Source: Nitrosomonas sp. Is35
GTDB lineage: Bacteria; Pseudomonadota; Gammaproteobacteria; Burkholderiales; Nitrosomonadaceae
Assembly: GCF_033063295.1 (NCBI RefSeq)
Contig: NZ_JAWJZH010000001.1
Span: forward strand, 3,038,001 to 3,102,000
DNA length: 64,000 bases
Direction: 5' to 3'
Below the pieces are notes generated by a model. The model was not told the origin of the DNA, ran no database searches, and saw only the letters and a program-made list of their open reading frames with translations. Both the position numbers and the translations under genes were made by a program. Shown piece after piece: positions 1 to 9,087 of the stretch (its first letter is position 1; every line of letters begins with the position of its first letter).

Positions 1-187
1 CATTCACAAACGCCATGGTTTGATAGTAATTTTTGAACGCGTAGGTTTTGCTGATCTGTTTGTCTTGCAATTGCCACCCTTGAACCTGCTGCAAAAAGGC
101 GGAAACTTCTGCGCCCGGCAGCGGCGGTACACCGCCCTCGCACGGTTTGCATTGCTTGGAAGTTAAGTCGCATACGCTATTATTCAT
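1..187 (-). CDS. 4a-hydroxytetrahydrobiopterin dehydratase (pterin-4a-carbinolamine dehydratase), partial
   Basis: The reverse strand from 187 reads about 62 codons beginning MNNSVCDLTSKQCKPCEGG and continuing through GWQLQDKQISKTYAFKNY, then runs off the left edge, so the C-terminal half is missing. The GW-x(n)-F-F-x-F pattern after a short Cys-containing N-terminus is typical of the PCD/DCoH family, which dehydrates 4a-hydroxytetrahydrobiopterin in pterin recycling. The catalytic His pair would lie beyond the edge. The start codon ATG (187-185) overlaps the TGA stop of the M48 protease gene (186-184) as ATGA, so the two genes are translationally coupled. Identification rests on the visible half only. 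Confidence 0.8.
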   Translation of the reverse strand, partial: MNNSVCDLTSKQCKPCEGGVPPLPGAEVSAFLQQVQGWQLQDKQISKTYAFKNYYQTMAFVN

Positions 188-1440
188 GCTTGTCCCTGAC
201 TTTGTAAGTGCGCCACGCGAATGGCCGCGGGCGGGTGTGAATCATAAAATGCGGAATGCAGCGGATCCGGCGTGAGTGTTGCGGCATTATCCTGATACAG
301 TTTGACCAGTGCGTGAATCAGATCATCCGCCGAAGCATTTTGCGCGGCATAGGCATCCGCTTCAAACTCATGTTTACGTGAGTAAATACTCGATATTGGA
401 TGCAACAGGAAAGTAAACACTGGCATCACCAGGAAAAACAGCAACAACGCCATCGCAGTTGACGGCACGGCTGCAACCGTCACACCCAGTCCCTCATAAA
501 ACCAGCTTTGCCCCATCAGAAAACCCAGTATCCAGAGAAACGCCAGACTCATCGCGAAAGAAATTACGATACGTTTGATCACGTGACGGTGTTTGAAATG
601 CCCCAATTCATGCGCTAAAACCGCTTCAATCTCACTTGGATTCAGACGCGCCAGCAAAGTATCGAAAAAGACAATGCGCTTGGTTTTACCGAAGCCGGTG
701 AAATACGCGTTGCCGTGATTGCTGCGGCGCGAGCCGTCCATGACAAATAAGCCGCTGGCTTTGAAACCGCATTTGCTCATCAATTGTTCGATGCGCGTTT
801 TCAGTGTGGCGTCTTCCAGCGGTGTGAATTTATTAAACAGCGGCGCGATCCATGTCGGAAAAATCGCCAGCACGAACAAATTAAAAGCGATCCAGGCAAA
901 CCAGGCGTACAACCACCAGCTTTCGCCCATTTTCTCCATCAACCACAATACGCAAAATAACAAAGGCGCGCCCAGCAATAAACCCAATACGGATTGTTTA
1001 ATAAGATCGGTAAAGAACATTCCTGGCGTCATTTTATTGAAACCGTATTGCTCTTCGATCACAAAAGTGCGGTAGTAACTCAACGGAATGTCAGCGGCGC
1101 TCATGATGAAGAATGTGGTGATAATCAATGCCATGCCGTGCGCCACGGGATCGCTTAACCAGCCCGCCCAGAATTCACTCAAGGCATTCAAGCCGCCACC
1201 CAGGGTAAATGCTAGCAGCAGCGCAACTTGCAGCAATATGCCCGGATAGCCCGCGCGCGTTTTGGCGCAGGTGTAATCCGCAGCCTTTTGGTGATCGCTT
1301 AAACTGATCTGACTGGCAAACTCTTCCGGCACCTTGTCCCTATGCGTGCGTACATGACCGGTATGTCTTGCTGCCAGCCAGATTTGAGTCAGCGTTGTCA
1401 GTAATAATGCGAAAAGAAAAACTAAAGTAAATGTTTGCAT
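184..1440 (-). CDS. M48 family (Ste24/CAAX-type) membrane metalloprotease
   Basis: 418 aa, the usual size of bacterial Ste24 homologues. The zinc-protease motif HELGH is at residues 277-281 (two His ligands and catalytic Glu278), and a third ligand is expected from the EFEAD segment near 358-362. Several hydrophobic stretches (about 2-22, 65-85, 100-120, 150-168, 175-200, 290-312, 325-348) place it in the inner membrane. The family cleaves C-terminal CAAX-type substrates in eukaryotes; bacterial members are generally linked to membrane-protein quality control, with substrates unknown. The downstream pterin dehydratase gene overlaps it by ATGA. The family assignment is secure; the substrate is not. 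Confidence 0.93.
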   Translation of the reverse strand: MQTFTLVFLFALLLTTLTQIWLAARHTGHVRTHRDKVPEEFASQISLSDHQKAADYTCAKTRAGYPGILLQVALLLAFTLGGGLNALSEFWAGWLSDPVAHGMALIITTFFIMSAADIPLSYYRTFVIEEQYGFNKMTPGMFFTDLIKQSVLGLLLGAPLLFCVLWLMEKMGESWWLYAWFAWIAFNLFVLAIFPTWIAPLFNKFTPLEDATLKTRIEQLMSKCGFKASGLFVMDGSRRSNHGNAYFTGFGKTKRIVFFDTLLARLNPSEIEAVLAHELGHFKHRHVIKRIVISFAMSLAFLWILGFLMGQSWFYEGLGVTVAAVPSTAMALLLFFLVMPVFTFLLHPISSIYSRKHEFEADAYAAQNASADDLIHALVKLYQDNAATLTPDPLHSAFYDSHPPAAIRVAHLQSQGQA

Positions 1441-1592
1441 AGTAGTTTGTTTTAAGCGCTAAAGTTTGAATTCATTCAATATTCAATGATCACTGCCAAA
1501 TAAGCCGGGCATTCCCAATCTGTTTAAAAGTGACGGACTGATGGCGATATGACACAATTAAACGCATTGCATTCAAAAAAATCGAAACAATT

Positions 1593-2138
1593 ATGGCACA
1601 AGATAACAATAACCTCATCTGGGTCGATATGGAAATGACCGGGCTCAATCCGGATACCGATCGTATCATTGAAGTCGCTCTGGTGATTACCGATTCACAA
1701 CTGAATACTGTCGCCGAAGGCCCGGTTCTGGTCGTACACCAGCCGGATGAAGTGCTGAACGGCATGGATAAATGGAATCAATCGACACATTCCAAATCCG
1801 GCCTGATCGGCAAGGTGAAAGCATCGCGCCTCAACGAAGCGGAAGTGGAAGCGCAACTGATCGAATTCCTGAAACTGCATGTACCCTCCGGCGCATCACC
1901 AATGTGCGGCAATTCGATCTGCCAGGACCGGCGCTTCATGGTACGTTCAATGCCGCAATTGGAAGCTTATTTTCACTACCGTAATCTGGATGTCAGCACG
2001 CTCAAAGAACTCGCCAAACGCTGGAAACCGCAAATTGCGTCAGGCTTCTCCAAAGACAGCAAGCACGAAGCGCTATCGGATATTTACGATTCCATCAACG
2101 AATTGAAGTATTACCGCGAGCATTTTATCGTCGCCTGA
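1593..2138 (+). CDS. orn: oligoribonuclease
   Basis: 181 aa, exactly the family length. The N-terminus carries the DEDD exonuclease motif VDMEMTGL, and the later [10 protein letters not shown] and [12 protein letters not shown] segments provide the remaining acidic and His residues of the DEDDh active site. Orn degrades 2-5 nt RNA fragments to mononucleotides in the cytoplasm and also clears pGpG, the breakdown product of cyclic-di-GMP. It is divergent from the M48 protease gene with about 150 bp between them. No anomalies are seen. Confidence 0.97.
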   Translation: MAQDNNNLIWVDMEMTGLNPDTDRIIEVALVITDSQLNTVAEGPVLVVHQPDEVLNGMDKWNQSTHSKSGLIGKVKASRLNEAEVEAQLIEFLKLHVPSGASPMCGNSICQDRRFMVRSMPQLEAYFHYRNLDVSTLKELAKRWKPQIASGFSKDSKHEALSDIYDSINELKYYREHFIVA

Positions 2139-2273
2139 CCTCACGCTCTCCGCGGCATCACATAACATAATATTGAAATGGTTTTCCGAACTTTACTGGG
2201 GGAACCGTTTCTAAAAAACCGAAAGAAAATTTTGCTCTTTCATTCATTGACTATCTCATTTAGGAGAAACAAG

Positions 2274-2657
2274 ATGCGCCACAAAAGAAATTTGGTTTCT
2301 ATCGCCGCTGCAACTGTTTTTTTACTCGCAGGCACTGCAACCACGGTATTCGCCGCTGATGCCACGCAAGGCAGCAGCCACCAGCATCAAAGCGGGCAAG
2401 CCGCAGGCCATAGTCATGGCGATGCAAAGTCCGGTGATGCGCACGGCCATCAGTGTGAACACATGGGGCCAGTGGATTCGAATAAAGACAGCAAAATCAG
2501 CAAGGAAGAGTTTATGAAACACCATGAAGCCATGTTTGACAAAAAAGATGCCAACAAAGACGGCTTTATCGATCAATCGGAAATGCACCGCATGATGGAT
2601 CACATGCATAAACAGGGGAATACGGAGCAATCCAAAGACAGCGCTCATAGTCATTGA
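2274..2657 (+). CDS. periplasmic EF-hand calcium-binding protein, His-rich
   Basis: 127 aa. I chose ATG 2274 because AGGAG lies 7 nt upstream and the protein then starts with a clean signal peptide (MRHKRN, a hydrophobic core, cleavage near VFAADA). The mature part has a His/Gly-rich linker and two EF-hand loops, DSNKDSKISKEE and DANKDGFIDQSE, in which Asp/Asn residues occupy the calcium-coordinating positions. The His-rich segments (HQHQ, HSHGD, HMHK, HSH) suggest it may also bind transition metals. The open frame extends upstream to 2178 but has no ribosome site there. The role is unknown; calcium or metal buffering in the periplasm is an inference. Confidence 0.85.
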   Translation: MRHKRNLVSIAAATVFLLAGTATTVFAADATQGSSHQHQSGQAAGHSHGDAKSGDAHGHQCEHMGPVDSNKDSKISKEEFMKHHEAMFDKKDANKDGFIDQSEMHRMMDHMHKQGNTEQSKDSAHSH

Positions 2658-2709
2658 GCCGGAAACAAACAACGCTTAGAAGCTTACCAATATTCCTCAG
2701 TTCTTCGCC

Positions 2710-2752
2710 CTGACAGCCGCTCAAATTTTCAGCAATTCAATGCGGCTGTCAG
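2710..2752. terminator. hairpin between convergent genes
   Basis: A perfect 11-bp inverted repeat, CTGACAGCCGC (2710-2720) and GCGGCTGTCAG (2742-2752), sits between the converging EF-hand gene and M16 peptidase gene. It has no long T-run, but its position fits a bidirectional terminator. Confidence 0.6.
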
Positions 2753-2774
2753 CATTTCAATCGATTCAACTGAC

Positions 2775-4175
2775 TTAATGTCTTAAACCGCTAGGCACTT
2801 TCGCGGGCGCTCTTCTTTCCAGCGGTTGCGGATCCAAGACTGCCACGGTTAGGCTATCGTCATTAAAATACTTTTTCGCCACGTCGCGGACTTGCGCAGC
2901 CGTAACCGCTTTCAGCTTTTCCAGAATGACATCGATATCGCGGTAGGACAATCCGGTGCTTTCCAACCGCCCCAGTTGCATGGCTTGGGAAAAGATAGAA
3001 TCGCGTTGATACACATGACCGGCGACAACTTGCGCCTTCACGCGCGCCAATTCATCTTCAGTGACGCCATCTTTGGTGATTTTCTCGATTTCTTTGCGCA
3101 AAGCCTGTTCCAGCTCGGCAACTGTTTTACCGGCACGCGGCACCGCGCTCAGAAAGAAAATGCTTGGACCGCGCGCCATCGCGCTATAGCCCGCATTAGC
3201 CGAATTGGCAATCTGGCTTTCACGCACCAAATTTTTATTCAGCCTGGCCGATGCATGGCCATCCAGGACACCTTCCAGTATTTCCAGCGCATACGGCTCC
3301 CAGTCTTCCATAACATTTTTAATCGTCGGCGCGTGATACCCCATCATCAGATAAGGCAGTTCCGCCGGCGCCTTGACGATGATGCGCTTGGTGCCTGTTT
3401 GCGGCGGCTCGGTTTGCGGCTTGCGGGCATTGAGCGGCAATAAGGGATGCTTAGGGATAGTGCCATAGTTTTTTTGCACCAGCCGGAATACTTCATTGGC
3501 ATCGACATCACCGACCACAATCAATATCGCATTATTAGGCGCATACCAACGGTCGTACCATTCGCGCGCATCTTCCACACGCATATTTTCCAGATCGTTC
3601 ATCCAGCCGATAATCGGGTTTTTGTATGGATGCGCTTGATAAGCAACCGACATCATTTTTTCATACAGCAATGAACGGGCCTGGTCTTCCGTACGCAACC
3701 GGCGCTCCTCCATCACCACTTTAATTTCTTTGGAAAACTCTTCCTCGGTCAGAATCAAATTGCGCATCCGGTCCGCTTCCAGCTCCATCGCCATAGGCAA
3801 GTGATTCTTATGCAATTGCTGGTAATAGGCAGTGTAATCGTAACTGGTAAAGGCATTCTCCCGGCCGCCCGCAGCGGCGATCTTCTTTGAAAAATCGCCA
3901 TTCGGCACTTTCTCTGTTCCTTTGAACATCATATGTTCCAGCACATGCGCTACACCGGTGACGCCGTTTACTTCATCGATACTACCCGCTTTGTACCAGA
4001 CTTGCGTGACCACCACCGGTGAGCGATGATCCTGTTTAACAATCAATCTCAGGCCATTATCGAGTAAAAATTCATGCGGATTGGCAGCTGCTGTGGATGA
4101 AATCAGCAGGATCGCGATGCATAACCCGGAAAAAGAAAAAAAGCGATGTACAGTAAAACAATAATCAGGTTTCAT
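2775..4175 (-). CDS. M16 family zinc peptidase (pitrilysin-like), secreted
   Basis: About 466 aa from ATG 4175; a TTG three codons upstream is a less likely start. The inverted zinc motif HVLEH (HxxEH) lies in GVAHVLEHMMFKGT, and the distal Glu ligand is in the EERR segment about 75 residues later. The N-terminus (FTVHRFFSFSGLCIAILLISSTAAANP) is a signal peptide, so it acts in the periplasm. Members of this single-unit M16B group often come in pairs with a second, inactive subunit; no partner gene is adjacent here. It is divergent from ftsY, an arrangement common in proteobacteria. The substrate is unknown. Confidence 0.93.
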   Translation of the reverse strand: MKPDYCFTVHRFFSFSGLCIAILLISSTAAANPHEFLLDNGLRLIVKQDHRSPVVVTQVWYKAGSIDEVNGVTGVAHVLEHMMFKGTEKVPNGDFSKKIAAAGGRENAFTSYDYTAYYQQLHKNHLPMAMELEADRMRNLILTEEEFSKEIKVVMEERRLRTEDQARSLLYEKMMSVAYQAHPYKNPIIGWMNDLENMRVEDAREWYDRWYAPNNAILIVVGDVDANEVFRLVQKNYGTIPKHPLLPLNARKPQTEPPQTGTKRIIVKAPAELPYLMMGYHAPTIKNVMEDWEPYALEILEGVLDGHASARLNKNLVRESQIANSANAGYSAMARGPSIFFLSAVPRAGKTVAELEQALRKEIEKITKDGVTEDELARVKAQVVAGHVYQRDSIFSQAMQLGRLESTGLSYRDIDVILEKLKAVTAAQVRDVAKKYFNDDSLTVAVLDPQPLERRAPAKVPSGLRH

Positions 4176-4258
4176 TTTTACCAACCAAAATGTGAGTAAA
4201 CAGAATAAAATTAGGCTTTGAGAATTTCCAATGTCTATCAGTAGAAGAGCCTACCAGA

Positions 4259-5302
4259 ATGTTTAGTTTTTTTAAATCCAAAAAAAATCCCGCAGACTCC
4301 GCTGAAACACCGGTCTCACCCGATACCGATGTTCAAACTGAAGCTGAAGCCGAGTCCAAGCCGGAAGAATCGATAAGCTTCGCCGCCAAACTTAAGCAAG
4401 GGTTAGCGCGCACCCGGCAGAATCTGGGCAAACAGCTATCGGGTTTATTCGGTGGCGGCAAAATTGATGAGGCGCTTTACGAGGAACTGGAAACTATTTT
4501 ATTAACCTCCGATATTGGCGTCAGCGCAACGCAGCAGTTATTGGAAAATCTGCGCAAACAAGTCAAGCGCGATGCCCTGACAGACTCGGCACAACTCAAA
4601 GAAGCACTGAAAGAATCGCTCATTGCCATGCTGGAACCACTGGCACAACCGCTGGATACTACCACACATAAACCTTTCGTCATCATGATCACCGGCGTCA
4701 ACGGCGTAGGCAAGACCACATCAATTGGCAAACTGGCCAAATATTTCCAAATTCAGGGAAAATCGGTATTGCTGGCTGCCGGCGATACTTTCCGCGCAGC
4801 TGCGCGCGAGCAATTGATTGCTTGGGGGGAACGCAACAATGTCACCGTGATTGCGCCGGACAGCGATCCGGATAAAAAAGGCGATCCGGCGGCGGTGATT
4901 TTCGACGCGGTCAATTCCGCCAAAGCGCGCGGCATCGATATCGTGCTGGCGGATACCGCCGGACGGTTAACCACGCAGCTGCATTTGATGGAGGAGATCA
5001 AAAAAGTCAAACGCGTCGTCGCCAAAGCGATGCCGGATGCGCCGCACGAAGTATTGCTGGTACTCGATGCCAATACCGGACAAAATGCCATCACGCAAGT
5101 CAAGGCGTTTGACGAGGCGCTCAATGTCACCGGTCTGATTCTGACCAAATTGGACGGCACCGCCAAAGGCGGCGTGGTCGCGGCAATTGCCGGGCAGTAC
5201 CCAGAAAATCCACCAGCATTGCGTTTTATCGGCGTCGGCGAAGGCGTGGACGATTTAAGGCCGTTTGACGCCCGGCAGTTTGTTGATGCACTGTTTGATT
5301 AA
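4259..5302 (+). CDS. ftsY: signal recognition particle receptor FtsY
   Basis: 347 aa. A short acidic N-terminal A domain (residues 1-40) precedes the NG GTPase domain: P-loop GVNGVGKTT at 146-154, DTFRA near 176-180, DTAGR at 232-236 and TKLD at 296-299, followed by GTAKGG. FtsY docks SRP-ribosome complexes at the inner membrane for co-translational insertion of membrane proteins. It is the first gene of the conserved ftsY-ftsE-ftsX set; ftsE starts 29 nt after its stop codon. The A domain is much shorter than that of E. coli FtsY, as in many betaproteobacteria. Confidence 0.98.
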   Translation: MFSFFKSKKNPADSAETPVSPDTDVQTEAEAESKPEESISFAAKLKQGLARTRQNLGKQLSGLFGGGKIDEALYEELETILLTSDIGVSATQQLLENLRKQVKRDALTDSAQLKEALKESLIAMLEPLAQPLDTTTHKPFVIMITGVNGVGKTTSIGKLAKYFQIQGKSVLLAAGDTFRAAAREQLIAWGERNNVTVIAPDSDPDKKGDPAAVIFDAVNSAKARGIDIVLADTAGRLTTQLHLMEEIKKVKRVVAKAMPDAPHEVLLVLDANTGQNAITQVKAFDEALNVTGLILTKLDGTAKGGVVAAIAGQYPENPPALRFIGVGEGVDDLRPFDARQFVDALFD

Positions 5303-5331
5303 ACGCTACGGATAGCATAAGGCATAGGCCG

Positions 5332-5985
5332 ATGATCACTTTCAAAAATGTCTCGAAACGTTATCCCGACGGGTATGTGGCGCTGAATAACGTTGACCTT
5401 ACGGTTGAGCCCGGTGAAATGGTATTCCTGACCGGTCACTCGGGCGCGGGAAAGAGCACGTTATTAAAACTTATCGCCGCCATCGAACGGCCAACATCCG
5501 GCACCATCACGATCAGCGGGCAGAATATCGCCCAGCTTAAACCGGCCGCCATCCCCTACATGCGCCGCAAAATCGGTTTCATTTTCCAGGATCACAAGCT
5601 GCTGTTTGATCGCAGCGTTTTTGACAATGTCCTGCTGCCGCTGCAAATCAGCAATTTTGATAACAATACCGTAGCTGCCCGGGTTCGCGCCGCTTTGGAT
5701 AAAGTGGGCTTGCTCAAAAAAGAAAAAGCCATGCCCATCGCGTTATCCGGCGGGGAAAGACAGCGCTTATGCATCGCACGCGCAGTGGTCCATCGTCCGG
5801 CCATTCTGATTGCCGATGAACCCACTGGCAATCTGGATGTTGAATACGCCCGGGATATCATGACCATGTTCACTTCATTTAACCAAGTGGGCGTCACTGT
5901 GCTGATTGCAACGCACGATGCTTCACTGCTGGAAGATACGCAACATCGCATTTTGTCACTCAAACAAGGGAAACTGGCGGCATGA
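5332..5985 (+). CDS. ftsE: cell division ATP-binding protein FtsE
   Basis: 217 aa ABC ATPase with Walker A GHSGAGKST (35-43), signature LSGGE (138-142) and Walker B ILIADE (158-163), followed by the switch His in LIATHD. FtsE pairs with FtsX at the divisome and drives activation of periplasmic murein hydrolases during septation. The stop codon overlaps the ftsX start (ATGA at 5982-5985), so the two are translationally coupled and made in matching amounts. Confidence 0.98.
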   Translation: MITFKNVSKRYPDGYVALNNVDLTVEPGEMVFLTGHSGAGKSTLLKLIAAIERPTSGTITISGQNIAQLKPAAIPYMRRKIGFIFQDHKLLFDRSVFDNVLLPLQISNFDNNTVAARVRAALDKVGLLKKEKAMPIALSGGERQRLCIARAVVHRPAILIADEPTGNLDVEYARDIMTMFTSFNQVGVTVLIATHDASLLEDTQHRILSLKQGKLAA

Positions 5986-6893
5986 TACGCGCATGGCTGA
6001 CGCAACACGGGTTTGTGTTCTTTCTGACGCTCAAACGGCTGATTTCAACACCGGTTACCAGCTTGCTCAGCATTATTGTGATGGGCATTGCCCTCAGTCT
6101 CCCGGCCGGCATTTACGTGCTCATGCAAAACCTGCAAGCCATCTCTGGGCAAACTGCGGATTCCCCGCAAATGAGTTTGTTTCTTAAGCTTGATATGACA
6201 CAGGATAGCATTGAGAAAGTAAATCAACGCTTGGAAGAAAATCCGCAAATCCAGACTGTCCAGTTTATCCCCAAAGACGTTGCGCTCCAGCAGTTACAAC
6301 AAAGTACCGGACTCACGGATATCACCCCCACCCTGATGCGCAATCCGCTTCCGGATGCTTTTGTAATTCACACCCAGGAAAGCAGTACCGAGGCATTGGA
6401 GCAATTGCGCACAGTCATACAAAGCTGGCCGGAAATCGAACACGTGCAATTTGATTCCGCGTGGGTCGAACGCCTGAATGCCTTACTCGATCTCGCCCGT
6501 TTTGCCGTGCTGATGCTGGCAACGCTATTGAGCATTGCGATTATCGCGATCATGTTCAACACCATCCGTCTGCAAATTCTGACCAAGCGCGATGAAATTG
6601 AAATATCCAAACTCATCGGTGCAACCGATAGTTTCATCCAGCGACCTTTTCTCTATTTCGGCGCGATTCAGGGGTTGGCGGGAGGCGCTACCGCATGGCT
6701 TATCATGGCATTGGCCATCCACACGCTCAATGAAGAGCTCGTCACCCTTGCGCAACTTTATCGCATTGATTTGCAGCTACAACACCTTTCCTCAACTGAC
6801 AGTATCAGCTTGCTATTGTTTTCCGCTTGGTTAGGGTGGTTAGGCGCCCGCATCTCCGTTGCAAGACATCTCTGGCAAATCGAACCCAAATAA
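5982..6893 (+). CDS. ftsX: cell division membrane protein FtsX
   Basis: 303 aa with four membrane segments (about residues 20-45, 170-195, 225-245 and 270-290) and a periplasmic loop between the first and second, the family layout. FtsX is the permease-like partner of FtsE and passes the ATPase signal to periplasmic hydrolase activators. The start is fixed by the ATGA overlap with ftsE. rpoH follows on the same strand after a 116-bp gap with its own promoter. Confidence 0.97.
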   Translation: MIRAWLTQHGFVFFLTLKRLISTPVTSLLSIIVMGIALSLPAGIYVLMQNLQAISGQTADSPQMSLFLKLDMTQDSIEKVNQRLEENPQIQTVQFIPKDVALQQLQQSTGLTDITPTLMRNPLPDAFVIHTQESSTEALEQLRTVIQSWPEIEHVQFDSAWVERLNALLDLARFAVLMLATLLSIAIIAIMFNTIRLQILTKRDEIEISKLIGATDSFIQRPFLYFGAIQGLAGGATAWLIMALAIHTLNEELVTLAQLYRIDLQLQHLSSTDSISLLLFSAWLGWLGARISVARHLWQIEPK

Positions 6894-6924
6894 ACCGGGC
6901 GTAACGCACGAACTTTTCAAAAAT

Positions 6925-6954
6925 TTGGCACTCTCATTGCGGGAGTGCTAGAAT
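6925..6954 (+). promoter_or_regulatory. CIRCE-type (HrcA) operator overlapping the rpoH promoter
   Basis: TTGGCACTC (6925-6933), a 9-nt spacer, then GAGTGCTAG (6943-6951). Each arm matches the CIRCE consensus TTAGCACTC-N9-GAGTGCTAA at 8 of 9 positions and the spacer length is exact. A plausible sigma-70 promoter coincides with it: TTGGCA (6925-6930), 18 nt, TAGAAT (6949-6954). HrcA bound here would block transcription of rpoH, which begins at 7010. The sequence match is direct; repression is an inference, and hrcA is not in this window. Confidence 0.82.
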
Positions 6955-7009
6955 GTGTTTAATTAAAAACTGAAGAGTAAGCACAATCCATCATCAGGAG
7001 ATTATTACA

Positions 7010-7855
7010 ATGACGAATGCTCTAACACTGCCTTCAATGGGCGGAAGTATAGAAAGTTATATTCAGTCTGTTAATTCTTTCCCTATTCTCTCGCAAGAGG
7101 AAGAAACCAGTCTGGCCCGGCGCTTGTGGAATCAGGGCGATCTCGAAGCTGCGCAACAACTGATTCTGTCGCACTTGCGTTTTGTAGTTGCCATCGCGCG
7201 CGGTTACAAAGGCTATGGCCTTCCACAAGCCGACTTGATTCAGGAAGGTAATATCGGACTGATGAAGGCCGTTAAACGCTTCGACCCTGAACGCGGCGTG
7301 CGCTTGGTATCGTTTGCCGTTCACTGGATAAAAGCGGAAATTCACGAATTCATCATGCGCAACTGGCGCTTGGTTAAAATAGCCACCACCAAACAGCAAC
7401 GTAAACTGTTTTTCAACTTGCGCAGCATGAAGCAAGGACTGGATACAATGAACCCGCAAGAAGTCGATGCAATGGCCGCGCAATTGGGGGTTAAATCCGA
7501 GGAAGTGGTGGAAATGGAAAAGCGCTTCAACGGCTCGGATATTTCACTGGAACCGATTTCGGATGAAGAAGACGATGCATTCAGTCCGATCAGTTATCTA
7601 ACCGATGGCGAAGAACCATCACAGATTCTGGAAAATGAGCAAATCACGAATTTACGCGAAAAAGGCCTGCAACAATCGCTCGCGTGTCTGGACGATCGCA
7701 GCCGCCATATCATTGAAGCCCGCTGGTTAAGGGAAAAAGATACCGCGACACTGCATGATCTTGCTGCGGAATTAGGCGTATCCGCAGAACGCGTCCGTCA
7801 AATTGAAGCCAAAGCACTGCAAAAAATGCGTGGCGCATTGGCAACAACAGCATAA
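7010..7855 (+). CDS. rpoH: heat-shock sigma factor RpoH (sigma-32)
   Basis: 281 aa, the usual length. Regions 1.2-2.4 run from YIQSVNSFPILSQEEE through DLIQEGNIGLMKAVKRFDPERG, the RpoH box QRKLFFNLR follows region 2.4, and region 4.2 ends with SAERVRQIEAKALQKMR, the helix-turn-helix that reads the -35 element. RpoH directs transcription of chaperones and proteases. The start ATG 7010 has AGGAG 12 nt upstream. The CIRCE-like operator upstream suggests HrcA control on top of any protein-level regulation. Confidence 0.98.
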   Translation: MTNALTLPSMGGSIESYIQSVNSFPILSQEEETSLARRLWNQGDLEAAQQLILSHLRFVVAIARGYKGYGLPQADLIQEGNIGLMKAVKRFDPERGVRLVSFAVHWIKAEIHEFIMRNWRLVKIATTKQQRKLFFNLRSMKQGLDTMNPQEVDAMAAQLGVKSEEVVEMEKRFNGSDISLEPISDEEDDAFSPISYLTDGEEPSQILENEQITNLREKGLQQSLACLDDRSRHIIEARWLREKDTATLHDLAAELGVSAERVRQIEAKALQKMRGALATTA

Positions 7856-7886
7856 CGCGAATATGTAAATTTACCCCATTTCAAAT

Positions 7887-7917
7887 ACCGGTTTGATCTC
7901 AACCAGCTCAAACCGGT
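7887..7917 (+). terminator. rpoH downstream hairpin
   Basis: A perfect 10-bp inverted repeat, ACCGGTTTGA (7887-7896) and TCAAACCGGT (7908-7917), with an 11-nt loop, lies 31 nt after the rpoH stop and 18 nt before tRNA-Ser. It lacks a strong T-run. Confidence 0.6.
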
Positions 7918-7935
7918 GTATCATTGCCACCCCAA

Positions 7936-8028
7936 GGAGAGGTACCGAAGCGGTCATAACGGCGCTGACTCGAAATCAGATGGTCAAGGTAACTTGGCAC
8001 ATGGGTTCGAATCCCATCCTCTCCGCCA
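7936..8028 (+). tRNA. tRNA-Ser(CGA)
   Basis: A 93-nt class II tRNA with acceptor stem GGAGAGG/CCTCTCC, discriminator G, encoded CCA (8026-8028), a T-loop GGTTCGAATCC and a long variable arm typical of tRNA-Ser. The anticodon loop CTCGAAA gives anticodon CGA, reading UCG. A phage-type integrase gene starts 122 nt downstream, so its 3' end is a likely integration site. Confidence 0.95.
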
Positions 8029-9087
8029 ACCATTGATCCAAAGAAATCCAAAGCAGTATAAATAAGCTAATAAGTCAATAGATTCACTCTGAAGTTTGTC
8101 CAGAGGAATCTCGTGGAATATAATGCCATCCAACTTTTTGGGAAAGACGGATGGCAAAGGAAGTTAAAAGACTAAAATCAGTACAAATCAATTCACTCCC
8201 ACCTGGCACACACTCGGACGGTGATAACCTGCTTTTACGAGTACGAGATTCCGGTTCTCGCAGCTGGGTATTCCGATATAAGCAAAATGGCCGGGCCATT
8301 GAACTTGGATTAGGCTCAACAACGGATAGAACACTGGCCGAAGCTCGTGAAATCGCCGGTCATATGCGGCGTGCAATTGCAAATGGCCAATCCCCTAAAG
8401 AAGTATTGCGTGTAGAAAAGCCAAGTAAGACTTTCGCTGACTATGCACTCGAATGCATAGAACATAAAAAGACCGGATGGCGGAACAGCAAGCACGAGAG
8501 CCAATGGAAAAACACGCTAATGCAATATGCGTTTCCATTCATTGGCAATAAATCCATCACGGATATTGGCGTAGATGATATTAAAGCTGCGCTTAATCCA
8601 ATTTGGAAAGACAAGACGGAAACTGCCTCAAGGGTAAGACAGCGGATAGAAGTTGTACTGGATTACGCTTTTCTTCATGAAAATATAGATAAGAGTAACC
8701 CCGCTCGATGGAAAGGTTGTTTAGACCACATTTTTCCAGCACCGAAGAAAGTAACTCCTGTCGTTCATTTTAATGCGATTCCCTATGACAAATTGATTGA
8801 TGTCATGAAAGCATTGCGTGCAAAAGAAGAAAATAGTAGGAGCGCTTATTGCGTTCGATGGATAGCTCTGACCGCTTGCAGAAGTTCAGAGGCGCGTGGC
8901 ATCACTTGGAATGAAATCGATAAGACCGCAAAAACATGGACAATCCCAGCCAACCGAATGAAATCGGGTCGAATACACCGTGTGCCGCTAGGCCGTGAGT
9001 GCCTGGAAATAGTGACTTTGTTAGAAAAATACAAATCAGCGAATGATGATCATGTGTTTGGTCGAAAACTCAGCGATGTAGCAATTA

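Noticed and set aside
719..1075. 118-codon plus-strand frame inside the M48 protease gene
   Set aside because: Shadow frame opposite a well-supported gene; no ribosome site.
8004..8028. Right-hand copy of the tRNA-Ser attachment sequence
   Set aside because: Expected for an island at this tRNA, but I found no direct repeat of the tRNA 3' end in the window by eye.
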